From Diphasiastrum complanatum (lineage: Eukaryota > Streptophyta > Lycopodiopsida > Lycopodiales > Lycopodiaceae), in contig CM055095.1 of assembly GCA_029204225.1 (NCBI GenBank), positions 30,689,538 through 30,753,537 on the forward strand: a stretch of 64,000 nt of DNA, given 5' to 3'. The position numbers and the translations under genes were made by a program. A model generated the notes under the pieces. That model did not search any database. It worked only from the letters and a program-made list of their open reading frames with translations, and was not told the DNA's origin. Position 1 is the stretch's first letter; the number at the start of each line of letters is the position of its first letter. Of this stretch, positions 54,684-64,000 are shown piece after piece.

Positions 54684-55841
54684 TTGAGAAGTGCTTGTCT
54701 CTTCCCTTTTGGAATCAATTCATCATCCTTCTTGATCAAACAAGCATCACCATCAAACTCCACTTCGAATCCCCTGTCAAGCATTTGACTCCCATTAAGA
54801 AGATTTTTAGTGATAGATGAAATGGACAAAACATCCTTTAAATTCATTTTTCTATTAGTAGAGAGGTAAATAGGAATTGTGCCAATCCCTTTTATTGCAC
54901 ACTCACCATCGTTGGTCATGTAGATCACCTTCTCGTCACCTTCAAATGCCATCAATGATGAATAATACTCTTCATGATATGTCATATGTGATGTAGATCC
55001 ACTATAAAAAAGATCAATATCTCCATGATTAGCCAACATGCAAGATGACATAACAAAAGCATCATTTGAATTTTGTTCATCAAAACCATCTTTATCAAGA
55101 GTTAGATTGATTTGCTTCTCACCTTGATCTCTCTTCTTCTTGAAGCAATCACTAGAAAAATGTCCTTTGACTCCACAATAGAACATTTTAGCTTGGATCT
55201 ATCTTTTTTCTTGCCAACAAAATTAAAAGTCTCACCTTGATCTTGACCCTTTGACCACTTGATTTTGCCTTTGCCCTTGAACTTGCTTTGATGAACTTTG
55301 CTTCCTCCCCTCCAACTTGATATGTAGAAGATGCACCTCCTCTTGATAGAAGCCTAAACTCTTCATTCACCAATATCTCTTGCAAATCCTCCATAATTGA
55401 CAATGTCTTTTGAATAGCAAAACTTTGAACCAAATTAGCATGATCATCCAACAAGCCATTAAGAAAAACTTGAACAAGCTCCACATCCTTAATGCTTTCA
55501 CTAACGCATGCTAGTTTATCACTCAAAGCTCTAACTCTAAAAAGAAAAGCATGAGCACCTTCATCCTTCTTTTGAAGTCTTTGAAAAATTTTCCTCCTTA
55601 GGGTTAGGACCCTAAATGTAGAGTTGGACTCGTAAACCTTCTTCAAAGATTCCCAAGCCTCACTTGATGTTGTGCTCTTACCAACTTCCTTGAGAAGTTC
55701 ATTACTCACATTCATCTTGATCACATGTAAAGTTTTATTTGCCCTCTTGTCATACCTCAATTGTTCTTGAGGTGCCAAAGGTCTCTCCTTCACACCTACA
55801 ACAATATCCATCAAATCATTCATCTCAAGCAAATATTCCAT
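54684..55841 (-). pseudogene. Copia gag-protease fragment, protease active site lost
   Basis: Gag (MEYLLEMNDLMDIVVGVKER, ALSDKLACVSES, 55,188-55,841), one frame change, knuckle FYCGVKGHFSSDC, then protease and GAG-pre region (54,674-55,186). The protease site reads FYSGSTSHM where relatives have IDSGASSHM, so the catalytic Asp is Tyr. It resembles the intact polyprotein at 44,088-48,041. It is truncated at both ends. Confidence 0.83.
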
Positions 55842-55842
55842 C

Positions 55843-56167
55843 TGTTATGTCCATGACCAGTACATAGGATACAGTATACTCCTAGTCTTGGATACACGGT
55901 ACTCCAGTTAAACAAGCTGTTAGTTATGCCACATCATACTGGATGTGACCCGAAAGCAACTAATATCCTTGTGAGGCCCAAAACACACTAAGTGGAGTTT
56001 AGACAAGGAATGAGACAATGTATGCATGTGTAGAGTTATCAATAGCAATTCTATGAATAGTTGGTCCATGCATAGGACTCTATTCTAGGTGAATCTATGT
56101 ATAGGGAACATAGGGCTATGCATGGCTATGTGCCCAAGATGCATTAGGCTCTATATAAGGGGTCCGA
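55843..56167 (+). repeat. Truncated gypsy LTR
   Basis: Begins TGTTATGTCCATGACC and matches the reverse complement of 37,771-37,448. It contains CTATATAAGGGG near 56,150. The 3' part is missing, cut by the next LTR. Confidence 0.8.
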
Positions 56168-56728
56168 TGTCATGTGCCAATCTTAGCATTCAAACATCTA
56201 ATCCATGCATTAAACATCAAATTTCAATGGAAATGCAAGAAATCAAGAAACTAGTCAAAAATCAAGAAACTAGACAAAAGTAGCAAAACCACCAAATTAG
56301 GCAAAGTAAGGTATCTTTATTCATGATTATTGATCATTCACAAGATAGGGCCTAATTCTAGAGCATGATCAAAGCTCTCATGTGATTTTAGGCACATGAA
56401 CCACTTTCTCCATCAAGAAAGTTCTCCAAGAGAAGCTCCAATATCTCTTAAAACTCAAAGTTATAAAATGAACAATAGCCCCCAAATTTAGCACGACCTC
56501 AGCTATTTATAGTGGTCATTTGTGCCTCTACTATAAGTTTGGGGCCTTACTATAGCTAAATTGAGCCTTACAACCATTATTACAATTCCGCTATTCTCAA
56601 TTATAGCGAGGTTGTTCGAACCACTTTATTAACTGTTCTATTGACTAGTTCTAATCTAATTTAGCTCCATGACCATATTTGACAATTCATTAGTAAGATC
56701 ATGGGCTAATTACATGTAGCACATGACA
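56168..56728 (-). repeat. Gypsy 3' LTR of the 56.7-58.9 kb element
   Basis: 561 bp bounded by TGTCATGTGC and its exact complement GCACATGACA. On the minus strand it follows the polypurine tract AAGTAGGGGAAG. No second LTR of this element is present. Confidence 0.75.
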
Positions 56729-56739
56729 CTTCCCCTACT

Positions 56740-58910
56740 TCAAGAATTTTTGCCCTCAAAAATGAAGACCATGTAGTTTTTCGTCAAGTGTCGTGCTCCA
56801 TTAGGCCTCTAACTATCTCTTGTAGGCCATCTCCTTAGGTAGGAATGATCCTCCCACATGTTGTCTTCTAGAGGTAATCCTTTCCATTTGACCAGGTATT
56901 GTTGTATTCGCTTCCCATTTCATAACTCTTTATCCTGGTAACCCACCACTGCCTCTGGTTCTACTTCCAAATTCCCCTCTTCATTGATTGGTGGTAGTTC
57001 AACCATTGTTTGAACATTTTTTCTGACATGTTTCTTCAACATGCTGACATGGAACACGTTATGCATTTTTGGTATGGTTGGTAAGTCCAGTTCATATGCT
57101 AGTTCACCCACCCTTTTGAGGATTTGATATGGCCCATAGAATCGTGGAGATAGCTTCTCGCTCTTGTTTTCTTGATTGATTGGCGATAGGGCTGTAATCG
57201 TAAGTACACATAATCCCCTTCGTGGAATTCCCTAAATGATCGAAGTTTGTCCGCGTAATATTTCATCTTTTGTTGAGCTTCTTGCATATGATCATGATTC
57301 ACCTTAAGGATGTTTTGCATGTTCTGCAATTCATCTGCTACTGCCGCCACGGTTACGTTCGCTAACTCCATGTCAATTGGTGTTGTAGGTTCATATCCAT
57401 ACAATGCATAAAACGGTGTCATTCCAATTGACATGTGGGGTGTTGAGTTGTAACTGAATTCTACCAAATGCAGCCAATCAATCCATTTTGTTTGTTGGTC
57501 GCAAACAAAATGCCTTAAGTAACATTCCAATCATTGATTTACCCTTTCAGTCTGTCCATCAGTCTCTGGGTGAAATGCAGTGCTCAAACATAGTTTGGTC
57601 TTTAATTTTTCCATCATCTCCTTCCAAAACTGTTTAGCAAATCTTGGATCTCTGTCACACACTATTTCCTTTGGTAATCCATGCAATTTAAAAATATTTC
57701 TAAGAAATAGTTGTGCCACCTGTGCTGCACCATAAGTAGTCTTGTAGGGAATCAAATGGGCATATTTCGTCAACCGGTCCACCACCACATAAATTTCATT
57801 GAATCCTCCCAATGTTGTTGGAAGGGATGGGATGAAATCCATACTAATACTTTCCCATCGTTGAGAAAGAAAAAAGAACCGATAGTGGTTGTAACAACCC
57901 AAGTTCTTCACATGTTCTAATTTATGGATCTGGCAGGAGGTGCATTCCCTAACCAACTTGTAGATATCTTGCTTCATTCCTTGCCATTTGAAAAGACTTT
58001 TAACTTTTTGATAGGTCTTTAGTATTCCCGAATGACCAGCACTAGGAGACGAATGTAGTTCATAAAATATCTGAGGTACCAAATTTGAATTTGGCCCTAG
58101 GACTATTCTTTTATTGTCATATACCAAAATTCCATCTTTAAGTTGGTGACGAGATTATTCTCCAACTTTGGGATCCGATAAACTTTCCAGAATTTGCGTC
58201 ACAGCTACATCTTTAGTATACTCATCCAAGATGACGGACTTCCAGTCATTTTCCAAAGAAATGAGGGGAAACAATATGCATTTTTCTATCATGCAACATA
58301 ACCCTTGTGAGGCTTGATCTTGTTTTGTGGACATACAATTCTCCTCTGCATCTTGGTAAACAGTTATATACTCCTCTAAGGATTCGTCAGTATTACTCAT
58401 TTGCATTCTCCACAACCTTGATAAAGCATCAGAAGCTTGGTTTTCCCTGCCCTTGAGATATTCAATAACAAAGTCATATGCTTGAACTTGTGCCAACCAT
58501 CTCTTTTGTTTGTCCTAAGCTGCTTCTGACTTAGGAAATACTTAAGGCTATGGTGATCACTTTTGATGATGAATTTCGACCCATAAAGGTAGTGTCGCCA
58601 TTTTTTCAAGGCATGAACTATAGCTAACATCTCCTTGTCATGCGTAGAATATGACATCTCCTTGGCGGTCAATTTTTGACTCTCATAGGCAATCACACCA
58701 TCCTTCTGACTTAGTATGGCTCCTAATCTACTTCCACTTGCATCAATAGTCACCTTGAAAGGTAAACTGAAGTCTGGTTGTACCAAAACTGGAGCATTCA
58801 CCAAGGCCTCCTTTAATTGATCGAAGCTTCTCTGAGCATCTTCACTCCATTCGAATTTTCCTTTCTGCAGCAAGTGTGTGAGCGTTGTTGCTATCGCCTT
58901 CTCTGTTAAT
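56740..58910 (-). pseudogene. Gypsy chromovirus pol fragment (RNase H, integrase, chromodomain)
   Basis: Minus strand: RNase H (FKVTIDASGSRLGAILSQKD, SYSTHDKEMLAIVHALKKWR, 58,397-58,873), integrase zinc finger HSSPSAGHSGI with ECTSCQIHKLEHV, core SISMDFIPSLPTTLGG, CDRDPRFAKQFW and ETDGQTERVNQ (57,531-58,127), the integrase tail (57,099-57,530), then a chromodomain YLVKWKGLPLEDNMWEDHSY near 56,860. Stops at 57,531, 58,150, 57,110 and elsewhere break it. Its paralog lies at 181-1,295. Confidence 0.88.
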
Positions 58911-58914
58911 TGAT

Positions 58915-60890
58915 TTTGAGAAGCATGTTCTCACTTTCAAGGAGGGTGATAAGGTAGTTACATTATTGGGCAGTAATTTTGTACGTCCGTTGGATTAGAT
59001 TTTTACAGTTAATAAAATGGAAGCATTGGATTATTCTGAGTATGAAGTTTTTTCAACTTATGTTATTCCAGTTGTGGATGTTCTTGAAATGAATATAAAT
59101 GGTTGTGAATTCTCATCAATTTTTAACTCAGTTAATTTGGATCATGAACAAGCAGTGAAAGAGCAAATCATAAATGAATTTAGGGATGTTTTTCCATCTG
59201 AATTACCTCATGATTTACCACTGTCTAGGTTAGTAGACCACAGGATTGAGTTAATTCCAGGAAGTCAATCTGTCTCTAGACAACCTTATAGGTCCTCTCA
59301 GAAAGAGGAGACAAAGATTTCAAATCAAATAGAAAACTATCTGAGGATGGGACATATACAACCTAGTAAATCACCATGGGGTGCTCCTGTCCTTCTTAAA
59401 GCGAAGAAAGATGGAGGTTTTCGGATGTGTGTGGATTACAAGGGCCTTAATAAAGTGACTATAAAAAATAAATATCCATTACCCAGGATGGATGTCCTTG
59501 TAGATCGCTTGGGTGGAGCACGATATTTCACCAAGATAGATCTCAGAATAGGGTACCATCAAATAAGAATTAAGTTAGAAGGTGTCCAAAAGACAGGATT
59601 TTGTTCTAGATTTGGTCATTATGAATTTCTAGTGTTGCCATTTGGATTAACGAATGCTCCAGCAATGTTCAACAAATGATGAACGATTTATTTCGTCCAT
59701 ATTTGGGGAAGTTTGTGGTAGTATTCTTAGACGACATTCTCGTTTATAGTAAATCCTTAATGGAACATGTAGAACACTTAAAAATCGTCTTGATGAAGCT
59801 CCGTCAGGAGTTACTCTACGCTAAAGAGTCCAAGTGTAAATTCTTTAAGCAAGAGTTGCTTTATCTCGGTCATAAGATCACAGTAAATGGGATCAAGATT
59901 GATGAGGATAAAATCAAGATTGGCATTGACTGGCCAATTTCAGAAATTGTGAGGCAGGTAAAGTCTTTTCTAGGTTTTACACTTTTCTTCAAGAGATTTA
60001 TTGAGGATTATGCTAAGTTAGCAGCACCGCTTACTAATTTGACAAAAGGAATTGTTAATAAAAAGAAAAAGAGGAATCAACCTAGTCCGCCTGTTGTTTG
60101 GAACGAGGAATTGAATCAGTGTTTTGAGAAACTTAAAACAATGATTGTTTCAACTCCCGTGTTACAAATTGCAGATCCAGACTTACCTTATGTCGTGAGA
60201 ACAGATACAAGTGATGTTGCAGTTGGAGCAATTCTATTACAAATGGATAGGCCACTAGCGTTTGAAAGCAAAAAATTCACTGGTCCTCAGTTGCGTTATA
60301 CTACGCAGGAAAAGGAATTGTTTGTTGTAGTCCATGCACTTAAAACCTGGAGACACTACTTGTATGGTAGTAAGTTTGTAGTGTATACGGATCACCAGCC
60401 TCTTAAGTATTTTTGTAATCAACATGATCTTCGGGTGAGAAAAGCTCAATGGGCTGAATTGATGCAAGAATTTGATCATGAAATTCGTCACATAAGAGGC
60501 AGCTCTAATCAAGTTGCAGATGCTCTTAGTCGGAGCGGTGAATTGAACGAGTTGTTTTTTACCCATATTTCTACGGATCTATATCTTTCATTGAGAGGAA
60601 AATATGAATCAGATTCCCATTTTGGTCACATTTGGAACATTGTTCAGACTGGAAGAAATGTGGACAGTGTTGAGTCAGAAACACAGGGGACTCAACTAAC
60701 TAAGAAAGATAAAAAGATTGTGGAACAGTTCACCATTTGAGATGGATTACTATTTCGGAATGAGAAAGTTTGCATACCTGGTGATGATGAGCTCAAACGA
60801 AAGATTTTGTTTGAATGTCATGACATACCTTGTGCAGGACATCCCGGTCAGAATCACTTGCTTGCAATGAGAATGTTGTTTGATTGAGTT
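58915..60890 (+). pseudogene. Gypsy pol fragment (protease end, RT, RNase H, start of integrase)
   Basis: Plus strand: [19 protein letters not shown] with [20 protein letters not shown] and [14 protein letters not shown] (59,017-59,679), a one-base frameshift, VVFLDDILVYSKS and LYLGHKITVNGIKIDEDKI, RNase H RTDTSDVAVGAILLQMDRPL and VYTDHQPLKYFCNQHDLRV, ADALSR (59,676-60,740), then after a TGA the integrase His pair (CHDIPCAGHPGQNH). It stops at about 60,890. The element is in the opposite orientation to the gypsy on its left. Confidence 0.88.
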
Positions 60891-62100
60891 CAGTAATTAC
60901 AAGTACCTAACTAATGAATGGATTGTCATAGAGTATGGGTCGATTCTGCATTATAGTGAATCATTTTTAGCACAAATTCAAATTCAGTCCGGAATCGTAA
61001 TATTTTATAAACAGATGCGGCATGGCTAATTAGAACAATGATTGCCTATTTTCAACTTGTTTAGGGATAGTGTTAAGTAAATAACTTTGTTTTGTATTGA
61101 TTTAGAATGTGTTGTACGGAGAGAACCGTAAGTTGGGTAGTTAACATCTTGCTGAGTTAGATTTATTAAACGGCTATATGGAATCGTCAAGTTTTTGAAG
61201 TGTTTCTTACGTTTTTTCCATTATGAGACATATTAATTGGACCCGACCTCTGTGAAACACCAGAGCGGGCCGTCCGCCATCCGCGGTTGAAATACACCGC
61301 CTTGGTTAAGCGTCACACTAGTCACACCCGCCGTCGGTACTGTCTAGTGAAATATCTAGACCCGACGGTCGGCGAAAATACCGCCGCTTAGCAAACAAAG
61401 CGGTGCATACAACTTGCACCCCCGAAGCACATCATAGACATTAAATCAGTTTCCAGCCCATGTAAGATTTTTACTAACTGTAAGCCGAATTCAATGGGAA
61501 AAGAGACATTAGCGAATTAGCGATCAGAAGTTTTTATGGAACCATAATTCTAGAAAGCTAGTGAATCATTGCACCAAAAGCATTAGCACCCCCTCCTTGC
61601 AACCGTATCTCTGAGAGCCTGGAAAACTCTCATCGGTTGCAGAGCACGAGGCAATAGAGAAGGCCATTAGGGTTAGAAGTGGCAAATCCTCTATTGCTCA
61701 CGTAGGGCCGAACCGCCATTAGAGGTGGGGCCCCTTGACCCTTTTAGGACGTTTTGGCTGGACCAACCCCCCGTCAAAAATGGCCCTAACAATTTTCAAT
61801 GGTAAACTCGTAAGTAACTGTAAACACTCGATCTTTTATGAATAGTTTCAATTAAAACTTTCTAATACAAACTCTGTACTAATTCTAACTAACTTTGTAT
61901 TAGTTTTATGCAGGTACGTAAAAGACATGAGCTCGAGATCAAATACAGAGATATTGGCAAAACAATCCAACTTATGGAAGAACATGGAGATTCACTATCA
62001 GCAAATACATGCCAATCATCGTGTCTTTTTATCATTATAAAAAAATTGCATTCCATTATTAGACTATGGACACAAGCTGATTGTAAGAATCTATTGTGAT
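60891..62100. other. Unassigned sequence with a GC-rich, hairpin-forming island
   Basis: At 61,240-61,440 and 61,690-61,790 the GC content rises well above the surroundings. One hairpin has stems CCGTCGG/CCGACGG and GTCTAG/CTAGAC with a TACT bulge and an 8-nt loop (about 61,330-61,365). A second pairs CCGCTT with AAGCGG (about 61,382-61,405). A plus frame after an AG at 61,913-61,917 (VRKRHELEIKYRDIGKTIQL) resembles an exon but is unidentified. Confidence 0.4.
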
Positions 62101-62189
62101 ATCAATAAAAATAACTCATAAACGGGTTGTTTACAAGTAAAATGATTGTATCTTTTTTTTTTTATGTCTATCTATTTACAAATAGATCT

Positions 62190-64000
62190 CTATTCTATCA
62201 ATTTCTCTATATTTTCTATATCAGTATTAGGAACTGATAAAGCAACAGCTCCTTCTATAATCTTGCCCTCCTCTATTTCGGGAAGGGCCTCAATGCCTTT
62301 TAAGGCAAGAGGAATATCTGCTACAAAATTGTCTTCCTCTGTATCAGGAAGGACTTTTATTTCTTTTTGATCATATAATATAAGATCTGCATCCTGAACA
62401 ACCTGAAAGGCTGTTAAGACAGGAGCAGCTTCCTTTTGAGGGCCCTCGATTGCAGGTGTAACGCTTACACCGTACTGGGCAAAGGTTCTGATCAACTCTT
62501 GCTGAAATCTATATACATCATCAGGAGTATACGGCTCAAGAGTGAACTGTCATCACAAAACACGAGAATCAGCAAATTACGAACAATGATAGTAATAAAA
62601 TATGAATCAGAATGAAATGAACTACAAATGAAAAGAGTTTTACCTTTTCAATATCTACATCTGTTTGTAAATTATACCATTCAAAAAATAGCTTCGTATT
62701 GTACAAGATGAACCATGCACAACTAAAAGCATCATTTTGCTGTACACACTGCGTATATAGAACGAAAATCAGTAATATTATGATTGAAATTTAATTTATG
62801 CTATGACGATATATTTGAATTAAAAAAGGAATACGTGCATATCAGAGATAAATTCAATATACCTTGAGAGACTTAATGGTTATATCTCCAATTGAAGTTG
62901 CCGTTGTCGGTATTTTCCGAATGGATCATGAAGTAGAGAATCAAATTCTCTATGTGTATTTGCAGCTGAGTTTAATTTTACACATAAAAAATTTGATACT
63001 CCCTCCTTATCTATCTTTACAAAAAGAATATTTAGGCTCCAATGCCGACTACAACAACCAAGATACAAATATGTGCTTACCGCATATGCTAGATCGTGTG
63101 CATCTCATAGAATACATTATAGACCCGATTATCGACTGATAAGGGTGTCTGCAAATCTCTTTCTATTCTGCTTGAGTTCTGTGTCATGTACTTTTAGTAC
63201 ATCCATGCTCATACATGCAAGATAATATCCATATTTATGAAAAAATTCCATTCTTATTAAAGCAATGAGGCATGCAACAATCCAGATTAAAGCAACAAAA
63301 ACAAAAGAGCAATCCTTACTTAGTTTCATATGGAATCAAATAAACTTTTGCCAAAGGACTGCACTCGATAAAATAGACAGCCTTCTCAAAATTGGCTTCT
63401 TTCGCCTATACCGCTCCCATGAAAAATGGACTAACTACAAAAATTGTACCATGGGAATCGAAACTAATACTATTCTGCAAATAAGAAACTCCGGCCTCTA
63501 CTATTGCATCTGAAATTTTTGAGGTCTTATCTTTTAGCTCGACACAAAATTTGGGACCTAATTCAAAGCTTCTATGTGTATCTAGAAGAAAAAAATCAAA
63601 ATAGTTGCCGAGAAGATCAACTTTGCTAGCTAGGTAGGTCTCATATTGATTATAATGGTCAGAATAAAAAAAAAAACTTGGGCTGGATCGTATGGAATTC
63701 TCACAAAAAGATTATGTACAGGAGCAGAAAGAGAAGTGGATACAATATTTACAGATTTCTTTGTTATTTTGTCTAGCTCCTCTTGGGTAATCAACACTTT
63801 TGGTGATGAAACCTGTTGAGGAGCTGGACGAATAAAAGGAGGAGGACTCAGAGAAGATTCTCGATCTGAGTCAGATTCTCCAGCATCTGACTCAGAGCTC
63901 AGGAAAACACGGGGTCTCTTGGCCAGGATACGTCTAGGAGGAAGGGAAGCAGCTGGCCTTTGAGATCCAACCTTCTTTGGGATAGCCTGCTTTCTCTTCC
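62190..64000 (-). pseudogene. Ulp1-like (C48) cysteine protease gene, partial and degenerate
   Basis: Minus-strand exons: 64,000-63,320 (basic/Ser-rich start, FLSSESDAGESDSDRESSLS, then PVHNLFVRIPYDPAQ), perhaps 63,148-63,081, 63,048-62,863, 62,748-62,644 and 62,546-62,190 ending at a stop. Residues expected for SUMO-protease-type catalysis appear in order: His in RHWSLNILFVKID, Asp in EFDSLL, Gln and Cys in CVQQNDAFSCAWFILYN. Such enzymes cleave SUMO-like modifiers; related domains are also carried by plant DNA transposons. A T-run (63,666-63,676) and an A-run (about 62,925) each look one base short, and two in-frame TAGs occur. So it is a pseudogene, or the assembly has homopolymer errors. 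The 5' end is outside the window. Confidence 0.6.

Noticed and set aside
63081-63148. Peptide PYQSIIGSIMYSMRCTR in one frame, resembling a copia RNase H start
   Set aside because: The match is under 25 codons, has no copia sequence on either side, and lies between GT/AG borders in the C48 gene. It is more likely a short exon or coincidence, though its reading frame is unresolved.

Overview
The window is a repeat-saturated piece of a land-plant nuclear genome. Ty1/copia and Ty3/gypsy retroelements with plant-type initiator-Met-tRNA primer sites lie next to an intron-rich organellar DNA gyrase B gene. A Penelope-like retroelement and very long (GA/CT)n tracts suggest a large genome such as a fern, lycophyte or gymnosperm, because flowering plants rarely carry Penelope-like elements. 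That placement is inference; nothing here fixes the species.

Layout. 1-1.3 kb: copia and gypsy relics. 2.4-7.4 kb (minus): the 5' half of gyrB, six in-phase exons covering a targeting peptide and the first part of the GHKL ATPase domain. A telo-box leader, three tRNA-like SINE heads and about 30 copies of an ACAAGGGTTTAGG repeat lie upstream of it (7.4-9.1 kb). 9.2-10.5 kb: copia relic. 12.5-14.0 kb: a dispersed repeat joining a GTCGGATTCCGAC-rich block to a 526-bp (GA)n tract. 13.97-27.3 kb: a nested copia pile. One copia appears split into 13,975-16,105 and 25,613-26,650. A fairly complete element (19,691-25,548, target duplication CTTCA) sits between, with LTR/gag pieces of at least two more. 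27.35-29.15 kb: another GTCGGATTCCGAC block, two possible exons and (CT)n. 29.8-32.2 kb (plus): Penelope-like reverse transcriptase. 32.4-34.55 kb: no recognisable gene. 34.55-35.85 kb: a second, inverted copy of the (GA)n-bearing repeat, with the tract duplicated in tandem.

36.3-43.4 kb: truncated copia, gypsy (chromovirus) and copia blocks joined end to end. 43,438-49,869: a very young complete copia with two 655-bp LTRs (two differences seen), target duplication GCAAC and one uninterrupted 1317-codon polyprotein. It is inserted in the LTR of an older relative. 50.4-54.2 kb: more copia parts. 54.3-55.8 kb: two opposed copia gag fragments. 55.8-60.9 kb: gypsy LTRs and two opposed gypsy pol fragments. 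60.9-62.1 kb: unassigned sequence with a GC-rich, hairpin-forming island. 62.19-64.0 kb (minus): a degenerate Ulp1-like (C48) cysteine protease gene running off the right edge.

The only clear host gene is gyrB. The C48 gene may be host- or transposon-derived. The rest reads as repeated insertion, nesting and truncation of retroelements. The single element that looks capable of coding a full product is the 43.4-49.9 kb copia.
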